This document shows positions 17,068-24,997 of a stretch of 64,000 bases of DNA, piece by piece. The stretch comes from Janibacter melonis (GTDB lineage Bacteria; Actinomycetota; Actinomycetes; Actinomycetales; Dermatophilaceae): NCBI RefSeq assembly GCF_020567375.1, contig NZ_JAJBZM010000002.1, positions 1,039,529-1,103,528 of the forward strand, in the 5' to 3' direction. Under the pieces are notes generated by a model. The model was given only the letters and a program-made list of their open reading frames with translations. It did not search any database and was not told the DNA's origin. Both the position numbers and the translations under genes were made by a program. The first letter of the stretch is position 1, and every line of letters starts with the position of its first letter.

Positions 17068-17516
17068 CGCCGGTACTCCTCGCCGTCGAGATCGGTCTGG
17101 GCCAGGGTGGCCGTCGACTCGCCCTCGACCGTCCACGGGCCGAGGCCGATGGCGCCGAGGAAGACCGGCTCGTAGGTCGCGCGGGTCCGCACGGTGATCT
17201 CGCGACCTCCCGGCTCGAGGACGACCGAGTCGACCTCGAGACCCTGAGCGACGACGTAGTCGCGCGCGGCCTGGGTCGAGCGGTTGTCGAGCACGACGCG
17301 GTCGCCCTGGATCGCGTCGCCGGCCTCGATCTGCTGGCCGGCCGCACGTGCTGCCTCGTCGGCGACGAGATCGGCCCGCTGCGTCGCCCGGACCTGGCCG
17401 CCGCCGTCGACGACGAGCCCGAGGAGCGGGATGACGGCCAGGGTCGCACTGATGAAGTAGGCCGAGAGCGACCCGCGGTCGTCGCGGACGCGCCGGCGAA
17501 GGGGGGGACGGGCCAC
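17064..17516 (-). CDS. TadG-like pilus assembly protein (minor pseudopilin)
   Basis: 150 residues. After a basic start, DDRGSLSAYFISATLAVIPLLGLVVDGGGQVRATQRADLVADEAARAAGQQI matches the N-terminal segment of TadG/Tad-associated proteins, with one membrane helix (about 18-37). The rest is probably outside the membrane. TadE/F/G proteins are minor pilins or assembly factors of Flp pili. It overlaps the LysM-BTAD gene by 4 bp and lies 3 bp after the preceding TadE-like gene. Confidence 0.8.
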   Translation of the reverse strand: MARPPLRRRVRDDRGSLSAYFISATLAVIPLLGLVVDGGGQVRATQRADLVADEAARAAGQQIEAGDAIQGDRVVLDNRSTQAARDYVVAQGLEVDSVVLEPGGREITVRTRATYEPVFLGAIGLGPWTVEGESTATLAQTDLDGEEYRR

Positions 17517-17519
17517 GGC

Positions 17520-17954
17520 TCAGCGCTCCCGGTAGACGTCGAGCGGGCTCGTCGCCGAGCCCTCGAGCGTCACGTCGCCCAGGCCCGGGATCTCGACCCC
17601 GGAGATGTCGACCTGGCAGCTGACGGTCACGGCGACCTCGGCCGGGGTGCCGGGGTCGGTGCGGAAGGCCGCGAGGTCGACCGTCACGGCAGGGGTCCCG
17701 CGGCACTGGAGGTCCTGCTCGGCGAGGTACTCGTCGGCGGCGCGCTTCGCGTTGGCCGTCGCGGCGTCCTCACCGCGGCTGAGCGTGGCCGAGCGTGCCG
17801 CCTCGGAGGCGGCGTTGCCGATCGCCTGCTTGGCGATGGCGACCCGTCCGCCGATGATGAGCATCGCGAGGAGCAGCACGAAGGCCGGGCCGAGGATGAC
17901 GAGCTCGATCGAGGTCGACCCCCGCTCGTCGCGCACCCGTGCACGCCGGGTCAC
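17520..17954 (-). CDS. TadE-family pilus assembly protein
   Basis: 144 residues. The N-terminus ERGSTSIELVILGPAFVLLLAMLIIGGRV is the TadE-like motif, with the invariant Glu five residues after the Gly of a possible prepilin-peptidase site. A periplasm-side domain with two cysteines follows. It is the middle one of three consecutive TadE/G-like genes; the upstream gene overlaps by 4 bp. It is expected to be a minor pilin. Confidence 0.85.
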   Translation of the reverse strand: MTRRARVRDERGSTSIELVILGPAFVLLLAMLIIGGRVAIAKQAIGNAASEAARSATLSRGEDAATANAKRAADEYLAEQDLQCRGTPAVTVDLAAFRTDPGTPAEVAVTVSCQVDISGVEIPGLGDVTLEGSATSPLDVYRER

Positions 17955-18439
17955 GGGCCCGCACCGCCGATCGGCAGCGGCTCCGCTGGGTCCTCGGGTC
18001 CCCCTTCGCCGACCCCGTCGGGGTTGACCGGGTTGCGGGGGGCCGAGAAGTCCTCGAGCGGGCGGGTCGAGGACTGGGTGACCTTCGGGTCCCAGCCGGG
18101 GATGACCGACAGGGTCGTGCCCGTGACGGTCACCGTCACCGCGTCGTCGGTGCGCTCGACGCTCACCTCGGGCGAGCCGAGGATGCCGTCGCCGCCGGCT
18201 CGTCCGGCGAAGGACATCGCCGCCTCCTGGCCGAGGCTGTCGCTCGACCCCTTCGCCGCCGCGTCGCGGGCACCCTCCTGCGCGGAGGCCATGGCCACCC
18301 CGCGGGCGTGGTAGTAGATCGCGCCCTGGACGGTGACGAAGAGCAGCGTGAGGGCAAGGGGGAAGAGGATCACCATCTCGATGGAGACCGACCCTCGCTC
18401 GCGCGCCCGGCGGGCGCGCCCCCCCTGCCCGCGCGTCAC
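17951..18439 (-). CDS. TadE-family pilus assembly protein
   Basis: 162 residues. ERGSVSIEMVILFPLALTLLFVTVQGAIYY (about residues 14-43) is a TadE-like prepilin motif and membrane helix, followed by ARGVAMASAQEGARDAAA, the conserved helix of the family. The GTG start at 18437-18439 overlaps the stop of the pilin gene upstream (GTGA); no better start exists in frame. The C-terminus ends in a Pro/Gly-rich tail. Confidence 0.85.
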   Translation of the reverse strand: MTRGQGGRARRARERGSVSIEMVILFPLALTLLFVTVQGAIYYHARGVAMASAQEGARDAAAKGSSDSLGQEAAMSFAGRAGGDGILGSPEVSVERTDDAVTVTVTGTTLSVIPGWDPKVTQSSTRPLEDFSAPRNPVNPDGVGEGGPEDPAEPLPIGGAGP

Positions 18440-18648
18440 TTGATCTCGTTGGCCTTGTCGGTCACGAAGCCGCGCACGGCGACGACGACGAGGGTGGCGA
18501 TGGCGATGGCCGCGACCGCCCACAGGACCTGCTCGATGGTCACCGAGCCGCGGTCCTCCCTGGCCCGGCGCAGGACGCCGACCTGGTCGGCGGTGTGGTC
18601 CGTGGCCCGCAGGCCGAGGATCTGGAGGGTGGTGATCAGCGCGATCAT
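18436..18648 (-). CDS. Flp-type pilin candidate
   Basis: 70 residues. REDRGSVTIEQVLWAVAAIAIATLVVVAVRGFVTDKANEIK has the features of a Flp prepilin: a charged leader, Gly before the predicted cleavage site, Glu at +5, one hydrophobic helix and a very short mature protein (about 39 residues). AGGAG five bases before the ATG at 18648 supports the start; an in-frame ATG at 18678 lacks this. It heads the second gene block of the pilus locus after a 124-bp gap. It is the most likely major subunit, although Flp pilins usually have Glu-Tyr rather than Glu-Gln here. Confidence 0.72.
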   Translation of the reverse strand: MIALITTLQILGLRATDHTADQVGVLRRAREDRGSVTIEQVLWAVAAIAIATLVVVAVRGFVTDKANEIK

Positions 18649-18772
18649 GGCTGCTCCTGCTCTGAGGTTCGAGGGCATGCGAGGGCGACAGACCGAACCC
18701 CCGGCATAACGAGGGTAACGGGGTGCGACCTCGCGGTGGAACGGGGAAGAGTCCCCGTCGTCGGTGGTCTCA
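18649..18772. other. 124-bp intergenic gap inside the Tad locus
   Basis: The only sizeable break in the otherwise overlapping pilus operon. It contains GTCCCCGT/ACGGGGA-type pairing around 18738-18757 (ACGGGGAAGAGTCCCCGT), a short stem that could act as a processing site or partial terminator. Such a site would let the pilin block be expressed at a different level from the motor genes. No promoter was identified with confidence. Confidence 0.35.
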
Positions 18773-19687
18773 TCACGACCCCACGATCCGCAGCAGCGCG
18801 GGGGTGACGAGGATGGCCATGAAGATCAGGCCGAGGGTGGACATCGGGATCGAGAGCCGCTCGCCGGTCGCGTTCGCCTCTGCGAGAGCGGAGTTCAGCT
18901 CGGCGGTGCGCATGCTCTGGCTGCGGGCGCGCAGCGTCGTGTAGACCTGGGCACCCTCCTCGCCGGAGAGCCGCATGATGTCGGCGAGGTCGGCGAGCTC
19001 GGGCAGCCCGAGGTCGTCGGAGAGCTTGCGCAGCGCGTCCCACGGGGGCTGGCCGGACCAGCGCGAGCGGGCCAGCTCCTCGCCGATGCGGCGGAAGACC
19101 CACGCGTCGCCGATGCCCGCTGCGATCTCCATCGCCTGCCGCGGGCCGGACCCGGCGTTGCGCTCCAGCGCGACCAGGTCGATGTAGGAGGCGAGCGCGC
19201 GGCCGAACTCCTTGCGCGCCTTCGCGGCGTCGTCGCGCACGTTGTAGTCGGGCAGGAAGAACATCAGGCTGCCCAGGAGCAGCGCTCCCATGATCGCGAA
19301 GAAGACCGGGACGGCGAGCCCGACGGCGGAGAAGAGGATCATCAGCGCGAAGGGGATGACCAGCCCGACGACGGCGAAGAGCACCTTCTCGCCGAAGAAG
19401 CGGTGCACGGGGATGCGCAGGAGGGCCAGCTCCTTGGTCGGCACCGCGCCGAGCGCGTCGAGCGGCAGCGTGCGCATGGCCCACCGGCCGAGCTTGTCCT
19501 TCGCGTCGGCGTCCGTGCCCGCGCGCTGCGTGCGGTCCTCCTCGGCGAGCGAGCGCTCCGGCGAGAGCCGGTCCAGCGCGGAGGACAGGTCGACCTGGGC
19601 AGGGCGCACGCGCCACAGCAGCATCGACAGCCCGAGCCCGACGAGGGCGCCGGCGAGGAGCATGAGGGGCAGGTCGCCGGTGGTCAT
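18773..19687 (-). CDS. tadC: TadC-like type II secretion F-domain membrane protein
   Basis: 304 residues. An N-terminal helix, two central helices (about 110-150) and a C-terminal helix flank a T2SSF domain (FGRALASYIDLVALERNAGSGPRQAMEIAAGI, then GAQVYTTLRARSQSMRTAELNSALAEANATGERLSIPM). TadC forms the inner-membrane platform with TadB. The ATG overlaps the tadB stop codon (ATGA). It is the second of two adjacent platform genes, the standard Tad order. Confidence 0.88.
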   Translation of the reverse strand: MTTGDLPLMLLAGALVGLGLSMLLWRVRPAQVDLSSALDRLSPERSLAEEDRTQRAGTDADAKDKLGRWAMRTLPLDALGAVPTKELALLRIPVHRFFGEKVLFAVVGLVIPFALMILFSAVGLAVPVFFAIMGALLLGSLMFFLPDYNVRDDAAKARKEFGRALASYIDLVALERNAGSGPRQAMEIAAGIGDAWVFRRIGEELARSRWSGQPPWDALRKLSDDLGLPELADLADIMRLSGEEGAQVYTTLRARSQSMRTAELNSALAEANATGERLSIPMSTLGLIFMAILVTPALLRIVGS

Positions 19688-20556
19688 GCGTCGGCCTCCT
19701 CGGCCACGGCCGTGCCGATGAAACGGGGCAGCTCCTTGCCCTTGGCCATCTGCTTCATCCACACGAGGGCGGCGACGTACAGGCTGAGGAGGAAGCCCAG
19801 GGCGATCTGCCCGACTCCGCTCTTGTACGGCTCGACGTACTCGTTGGTGAGGAAGAGGACGCCGAGGACGACCATCGTGATGATCGTGACCCAGCGGGCC
19901 GTCGCGCGGGGCTTGGCGCGGTCGGCCTCGATCATCCGGCGGGCCCGCACGTCCTCGGCGACCGACATCGCCACCGACTCGAGGACGCTGGCCAGGCCTG
20001 CACCGCGACGCTGGGCGCCGAGCAGGAGGTTGGCGGCGAGGAGGTCGCCGGTGGAGTCGTCGAGGTCGTCGGCGAAGGCGCGCAGCGCATCGCCCGTGGG
20101 CCAGCGGGCGCGCAGCCGGGCGGCGAGCAGGCGGACCTCCGGCTGGATGGCCTTGGGCGCGCTGCGCAGGGTCGCGATGATGGCCTGCTCGAGACCGACG
20201 CCGACGGTGAGGACACCGGCGAGCGAGCGGGTCCACTCCTCCATCGCCTCGAGCCGCTCGATGCGCTGGTCGGCGTCGCCCGACCCGAGCAGCCAGGGCA
20301 GGCCGAGGACGAGGGCCGGCAGGATGACCATGGCGATGACCCAGCCGGTGAGCAGCGCGATGACGAGCCCGAGCACGACCGAGGCGACGGCGAGCTGCTG
20401 GGTGCGCCTGGGCAGTCGACCCCACCGCGAGTCGTCCCGCGCGCGGGCGACGGCCGGCTGCTTGACCCGCACCGGGGTCTTGCGCACGCCGAGCACGAAG
20501 GTCACGACCGCCAGCGCGAAGATCGCGCCGACGAGCAGCGACCAGAGCCAGATCAC
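19684..20556 (-). CDS. tadB: TadB-like type II secretion F-domain membrane protein
   Basis: 290 residues. Membrane helices near the N-terminus (about 3-22 and 57-93) and C-terminus flank a T2SSF domain (LEAMEEWTRSLAGVLTVGVGLEQAII, then GAQRRGAGLASVLESVAMSVAEDVRARRMIEADRAKPRATARW). The GTG start at 20554-20556 overlaps the cpaF stop codon (GTGA). It pairs with TadC as the platform on which the CpaF ATPase acts. Confidence 0.88.
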   Translation of the reverse strand: MIWLWSLLVGAIFALAVVTFVLGVRKTPVRVKQPAVARARDDSRWGRLPRRTQQLAVASVVLGLVIALLTGWVIAMVILPALVLGLPWLLGSGDADQRIERLEAMEEWTRSLAGVLTVGVGLEQAIIATLRSAPKAIQPEVRLLAARLRARWPTGDALRAFADDLDDSTGDLLAANLLLGAQRRGAGLASVLESVAMSVAEDVRARRMIEADRAKPRATARWVTIITMVVLGVLFLTNEYVEPYKSGVGQIALGFLLSLYVAALVWMKQMAKGKELPRFIGTAVAEEADA

Positions 20557-22208
20557 GCCGAGCTCCGGGCGAAGTAGTCGGCGATGTCGAAGCCGTAGCG
20601 CTCGAGCTCGCGGTAGTCGTCGGGGAGCACGCCCGGCACGGGCGGGCCGCCGTTGGGGTTGGGCTGGTAGACGTGCGTCGTCGCCGCCCCGTCCTCGCCG
20701 GGCTGCACGACGACGATCTCGCTGACGTAGCGCTCGCGGCGGGACTCGCCGTCGGGCGAGGACTGGGTGTCGAGGTGCAGCTGGACGATGACGTTGATGT
20801 GCTCGGCGATGGCACGCTGCGCGTAGGCCTCGGTGACGTGCGAGCCGGCCTCCATCGCGCAGGTGATGAGCTTGCGGATCGCGCCCACGGCGTTGGCGGA
20901 GTGGGTCGTGCTGATCGACCCCGAGCCCGACTGCATCGCCTTGATCATCGCGAGCACCTCGCGCCCGCGGACCTCGCCGACGATCTGGCGCGAGAGGTTG
21001 AAGCGGAAGGAGTCGTAGAGCAGGTCGTCGAGCGGGATCTCGCCGGCCTGGCGCCCGTCGGGGCCGACCTCGCCGGAGCCGGGCCGCGACTCCCACGCGA
21101 CGATCCGCCGGTGCTTCTCCGGCAGCTCGTGCAGGTGCAGCTCGTACTCGGTCTCGAAGGTGCCGATCCGCTCCCACGGGTCGAGCTCGGCGCACAGCGC
21201 CCGGACCATCGTCGTCTTGCCCGCGCCCTGGGGGCCGGCGACGACGATGCTCTTCTTCGCCCGGACCGCGGCGCGCAAGAAGGACACGGCGGTCATGTCG
21301 AGCATCCCGCGCTGCGCGAGCTCCTCGAGGGTGATCTCGCGCAGCCGGTGGCGTCGGATGACGAGCGAGGGTCGCGGGGTGACCCACGCGGTCGCGGCGA
21401 GACGGGCACCGCCGTCGAGCCGCATGTGCAGCCGCGGCTGAGCCTCGGAGAAGGGCCGGGCGTTGACCTCGGAGCGGCTGGCGAGGAAGACGAGGAAGTC
21501 GATGAGCTCCTGGTCGGTCTCGGCGACGGGCGGGCCCGGCCGCAGCGTGCCGTCGGTGTACTCGAGCATCACCTGGTCGCACCCGGTGATCTCGATGTTC
21601 TCGACGCGCTCGTCGTCGACGAGGGGCTGCAGCCGTCCGAGCCCGAAGAGCGCGTTGAAGACGGCCTCGGCGACCCGCTCCTGCTCGTCGAGCGACCACG
21701 CACGCCGACCGGTGGCGAGGTGCTCGGCGGCGGTGGTCTGCAGCAGCTCCATGATGATCGCCCGGCCGAGCTCACGCTGCTGCGCCGTCGTGAGGTTGCT
21801 CCGGTCGTGCAGCGCGCCGGTGAGCATCTCCGAGGCCTGGGTGCGCAGGTCGGCGACCTGGGTCCAGTCGATGTCGCTGCCGTGGACGGCCTCGGCGGGC
21901 AGGGACCCGCCCTGGACCCGGCTCACGGACGGCAGTGCGGGCGACGAAGGGGGCAGCGGCGCGGCGTCCGGCGCGAAGGTGCCCGACGGCGGGGGGCCGA
22001 CCTCGGGCAGGGGTGCGCTGCCGGCGTCGCCCGGCACCGACGGCACGGCCGGTCGAGGGGCGGCGGTGTGGCGGGCGTAGGGCGAGGAGGTGCCCGCACC
22101 CGCGGCGAGCCGGGCGGAGACGTCGGCGTCCTGCGGTGCCGGCTCGTCGAGGTCGCCCCCGGCGAAGAGCGGCAGCGAGGTGGGGTCGGTCGGTCCGTGC
22201 TCAGACAT
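20553..22208 (-). CDS. cpaF: CpaF/TadA secretion ATPase
   Basis: 551 residues. The first ~110 residues are a Pro/Ala-rich disordered extension. The catalytic part starts around 115 and includes the CpaF segment GLGRLQPLVDDERVENIEITGCDQVMLEY, Walker A GPQGAGKTT (325-333), the Asp-box region, Walker B-like IVGEVRGREVLAMIKAMQSG and the His-box THSAN. It powers Flp pilus extension. It overlaps the TadZ-like gene by 8 bp and tadB by 4 bp. Confidence 0.92.
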   Translation of the reverse strand: MSEHGPTDPTSLPLFAGGDLDEPAPQDADVSARLAAGAGTSSPYARHTAAPRPAVPSVPGDAGSAPLPEVGPPPSGTFAPDAAPLPPSSPALPSVSRVQGGSLPAEAVHGSDIDWTQVADLRTQASEMLTGALHDRSNLTTAQQRELGRAIIMELLQTTAAEHLATGRRAWSLDEQERVAEAVFNALFGLGRLQPLVDDERVENIEITGCDQVMLEYTDGTLRPGPPVAETDQELIDFLVFLASRSEVNARPFSEAQPRLHMRLDGGARLAATAWVTPRPSLVIRRHRLREITLEELAQRGMLDMTAVSFLRAAVRAKKSIVVAGPQGAGKTTMVRALCAELDPWERIGTFETEYELHLHELPEKHRRIVAWESRPGSGEVGPDGRQAGEIPLDDLLYDSFRFNLSRQIVGEVRGREVLAMIKAMQSGSGSISTTHSANAVGAIRKLITCAMEAGSHVTEAYAQRAIAEHINVIVQLHLDTQSSPDGESRRERYVSEIVVVQPGEDGAATTHVYQPNPNGGPPVPGVLPDDYRELERYGFDIADYFARSSA

Positions 22209-22998
22209 TGCTGTCGGCCTTCCGCTGGACGGAGCTGAGGCGCTGCCGGTTCGTCGCGATGACGCCCTGCGCCGAGCTCACGGCGGCGGCGAGGCTGCGC
22301 TGGAAGGCGCCCGAGGCGTACTTCTTGCCCGGCTGCGCCCCCGTCGACAGCACGAGCGCGTCCTCGGGCGCCCAGGCGATCTCGGCGACGACCGGCAGCC
22401 CGAGGACCTTGCGGATCTCACGGGCGCTGTAGGGGCGGCCCGAGCCGACGACGACGAGACCCAGGCTCTCCTCCGAGCCGGTGCTCAGCAGCTGCTCGCG
22501 CACCGCCTTCGCCCAGGAGCGGGCGCCGGCGACGGCCGGCAGGTCGGAGCGCACGACGAGCAGGGAGAGGTCGGCGGAGCGCACGAGCGGCTGGGCGGAG
22601 TGGGCCACACCGATGCGGCCGGCGTCGACGACGACGTCCATGCCCCGCTGCTCCATCCCGCGCAGCACCCCGGTGAGCGGCTCCCAGAGGTTGACGAGCG
22701 ACGCGGCCTGCTGGTGCGAGCGGATGCCGGGGACGAAGGAGACGGGGGAGCCGGGGATCTCCATGGCCACGGTGGCGATCGCGGCGTTGAGGTTGCCGAC
22801 CCGGTTGGCGACGGCGAGCTCGACGAGCCCGCGGTCGTGCGCCGCCTGGCCCTGGAGGTAGCCGGCGAGGACGGCAGGGGAGCCGGTCGCGTCGGCGTCG
22901 ACGAGGTAGACGGGGCGCTGCCAGGCCAGGGCCAGGCCGAGCGCCGTCGTCGTCACGCCGGGCGCGCCCGCGGCGGAGAAGAGGGTGATGACCGCCAT
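22201..22998 (-). CDS. TadZ/CpaE-like MinD-family ATPase
   Basis: 265 residues. It begins MAVITLFSAAGAPGVTTTALGLALAW, a MinD-type nucleotide site in which the usual KGGVGKT is degenerate (AAGAPGVTTT, no Lys), then VYLVDADATGSP. TadZ/CpaE proteins localise the pilus machine to the cell pole or membrane and often have degenerate Walker motifs. The lysine loss suggests weak or no ATP hydrolysis. The ATG overlaps the upstream stop (TGATG). No N-terminal receiver domain is present, unlike proteobacterial CpaE. Confidence 0.8.
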   Translation of the reverse strand: MAVITLFSAAGAPGVTTTALGLALAWQRPVYLVDADATGSPAVLAGYLQGQAAHDRGLVELAVANRVGNLNAAIATVAMEIPGSPVSFVPGIRSHQQAASLVNLWEPLTGVLRGMEQRGMDVVVDAGRIGVAHSAQPLVRSADLSLLVVRSDLPAVAGARSWAKAVREQLLSTGSEESLGLVVVGSGRPYSAREIRKVLGLPVVAEIAWAPEDALVLSTGAQPGKKYASGAFQRSLAAAVSSAQGVIATNRQRLSSVQRKADSNV

Positions 22999-23801
22999 CA
23001 GCTGCTCGACCCGCTGGAGGTGGGGGAGCTGCTGCCAGAGGAGCTGGAGCCGCTCGGGGACGTCGACCCCGCGGGCACGTCCGCCGGCGCCCCGTCGACG
23101 GGGAAGCCGTCGGTCTTGGCGTTGAGGTCCTGCTCGGCCCGGTCGCGGGTGTTCAGCACGAGCGAGACGTTGCCGGTGCCCGACGCGGCGGCCACCCGGG
23201 GGGCGTCGTCCGCGCGCACGAGGATGTCGACGATCATCCCGCGGGCGTCGGTGGCGGGGCGGGTGCTCGTCACGTAGCCGAGGTACTCGTCGGGGTTGGC
23301 CGCGGGGTCCTCGTCGAGGGAGTAGACGACGCGCACCTGGTCGCCGTTGCGCAGGATGTCGCTCGGCATGCGTCCCGGCTCGAGGTAGAGACCGACGACC
23401 GAGGTGTCGGCGGGCACGTCGAGCTCCTCGGTCACCGCGTCCTGCGTGACGATCGAGCCCGGCGCGAGGTCGTACTGCGCGTAGAGCCCCTCGAGCTTGC
23501 GCGCGTCGGACCACGGGAGCGGGCGGACCGCGCTGTCGTAGCTGACGTTGGCCATGACGAGGTCGTCGGCGGTGATCTGCTCGCCGCGCGACACCCCTTC
23601 GCGCACCGCGACGACCTCGTTGGTGCCCGCGATCTCGGTGAGGAGGTAGGCCGCGAGGAGCGCACCGACCGCGGTGAGGATGACCGAGACGGCGATGAGC
23701 ATGGGGCGCCGGCGCAGCTTGGGCGGGGCCGCGGCGACGTCGCCGTCACGCCGGGTCGACCGCGTCTGCTCGGGCGGGATCTGCTCGGTCGGGATGCTCA
23801 T
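22998..23801 (-). CDS. SAF-domain protein (CpaB/RcpC-like) of the Tad locus
   Basis: 267 residues. A cytoplasmic basic N-terminus, one membrane helix (about 34-56) and an extracytoplasmic SAF domain (VVAVREGVSRGEQITADDLVMANVS, then YAQYDLAPGSIVTQDAV) are followed by a C-terminal domain and a Ser/Gly/Pro-rich tail. CpaB-like proteins stabilise the secretin in diderms; no secretin exists here, so it probably acts in the wall or at the platform. It is the first gene of the leftward pilus operon. Confidence 0.82.
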   Translation of the reverse strand: MSIPTEQIPPEQTRSTRRDGDVAAAPPKLRRRPMLIAVSVILTAVGALLAAYLLTEIAGTNEVVAVREGVSRGEQITADDLVMANVSYDSAVRPLPWSDARKLEGLYAQYDLAPGSIVTQDAVTEELDVPADTSVVGLYLEPGRMPSDILRNGDQVRVVYSLDEDPAANPDEYLGYVTSTRPATDARGMIVDILVRADDAPRVAAASGTGNVSLVLNTRDRAEQDLNAKTDGFPVDGAPADVPAGSTSPSGSSSSGSSSPTSSGSSS

Positions 23802-23974
23802 GCTCGCGGGCTCCTGAGGGCGGGGTCGGGTGGGGGAGCCTCGCAGCCCCCTGCTCCAGCGCGCTCAGGCTATGCGACGGTGAGGGTCCCCGGTACCCGC
23901 GCAGCCGTTGGGTTTTGGCGATGTCGGCCGTCCGCGACGACGGGGTCGGCCCGCCTCGCTGGCAGCATGACCGC
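23802..23974. other. Divergent control region of the Tad operon and the flavodoxin-like gene
   Basis: 173 bp between divergent genes. On the right, CAGCAT (23963-23968) lies six bases before the flavodoxin-like ATG and could be its -10. A leftward promoter for the pilus operon must also lie here, but no convincing box pair was found; the less GC-rich stretch around 23868-23925 is the best place to look. Confidence 0.35.
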
Positions 23975-24457
23975 ATGGCCACGTTGCTCGTCGTGCACCA
24001 CTCGCCCACGTCGTCGATGCGCGCCCTGCTCGACGCAGCGCTCGCAGGCGCCGGTGACGACGAGATCGAGGGGGTCGAGGTCGTCGTGCGCGACGCGCTC
24101 GAGGCGACGGCGCAGGACGTGCTCGACGCCGACGGCTACGTGCTCGGCACGACGGCGAACTTCGGCTACATGTCGGGCGCGCTCAAGCACTTCTTCGACA
24201 GCACCTTCCTCGCCGTCGGCGGCGCTCTCGACGCGGACGGCCAGGGCGCGGCGGGGACGCCGCGGCGCACCCCCTTCGGGCTCTACGTGCACGGACGCTA
24301 CGACACGACAGGCGCGGTCCGCTCGGTCCACGGCATCGTCGGAGCGCTCGGCTGGACGCAGGCGTCGGCGGACGTCGAGGTGCTCGGCGACGTCGACGAC
24401 GACGCCCGGGCGCGGGTGCGCGAGCTCGCCGCGACGATCGCGGCGCTGCTGGGCTGA
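23975..24457 (+). CDS. Flavodoxin-like NAD(P)H-dependent oxidoreductase
   Basis: 160 residues. The start LLVVHHSPTSSMRALLDAALAGA resembles the FMN phosphate-binding loop of flavodoxin-like reductases, and GTTANFGYMSGALKHFFDSTF is the second flavin-contact segment of the WrbA/NADPH-dependent FMN reductase group. The expected role is a small cytoplasmic flavoprotein reducing quinones or other acceptors. The ATG at 23975 is chosen over an in-frame ATG at 23915 because the family begins here and CAGCAT lies six bases upstream. Confidence 0.8.
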   Translation: MATLLVVHHSPTSSMRALLDAALAGAGDDEIEGVEVVVRDALEATAQDVLDADGYVLGTTANFGYMSGALKHFFDSTFLAVGGALDADGQGAAGTPRRTPFGLYVHGRYDTTGAVRSVHGIVGALGWTQASADVEVLGDVDDDARARVRELAATIAALLG

Positions 24458-24469
24458 GCCCGGTCGGCC

Positions 24470-24985
24470 TCAGCCGTGACGCGGGACGTGCCGGGTGTGC
24501 CGGGCGGTGTAGCGACGGTTGACGAGGTGCTGGGCGAGGAGCAGCCCGCCGACGAGGAGCGCGTAGCCGGCGAGGGCGATCCAGCCGCCGATCAGCCCGA
24601 CGACGGCGCCGAGCAGGACGATCGCGGTGACGACGACGGCGAGGGCGACCTGGTTGCGGCGCACCGCGTCGAGCGACTCGGCGCTCGCGTGGCGGTGGCG
24701 GGTCGCGGGGGAGGCCACCAGGGACGGAGCCGGCGCAGCGGCGGGTGCGGGCACGGCGGGCGCAGGTGCGGGCGCCGCTGTGGGGGCCTGCGAGACCGGG
24801 GCGGTCGTGGCGCCGGCGGGCAGCTCGACGGGCACGACGACGTGGTGGCCCAGGGCCAGGCGCGGGATGACCGCGGTCTCGACGTCGTCGGTGTCGACGT
24901 CGAACCAGGCGGCGAGCATCTCGGCCTCGAGGACGCCGTAGTCGTTCGCGGAGGTCTCGGGTCGGGTGGTGGCGCGCTCGGTCAT
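24470..24985 (-). CDS. Small membrane protein with Pro/Ala linker, function unknown
   Basis: 171 residues in three parts. An N-terminal polar region of ~55 residues (YGVLEAEMLAAWFDVDTDDVETAVIPRLALGHHVVVPVELP) is followed by an Ala/Pro repeat linker (about 60-90) and a C-terminal pair of membrane helices (about 113-150) with a basic tail. The membrane part resembles 2TM domains. Not recognised as a named family. GACAAT seven bases before the ATG fits a leaderless start. Confidence 0.65.
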   Translation of the reverse strand: MTERATTRPETSANDYGVLEAEMLAAWFDVDTDDVETAVIPRLALGHHVVVPVELPAGATTAPVSQAPTAAPAPAPAVPAPAAAPAPSLVASPATRHRHASAESLDAVRRNQVALAVVVTAIVLLGAVVGLIGGWIALAGYALLVGGLLLAQHLVNRRYTARHTRHVPRHG

Positions 24986-24997
24986 GCCTGCGATTGT

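Noticed and set aside
13747-17175. A 1142-residue + strand frame opposite the LysM-BTAD gene
   Set aside because: The leftward frame has LysM repeats, membrane helices and overlapping start/stop codons; the + frame is low-complexity Gly/Arg/Asp.
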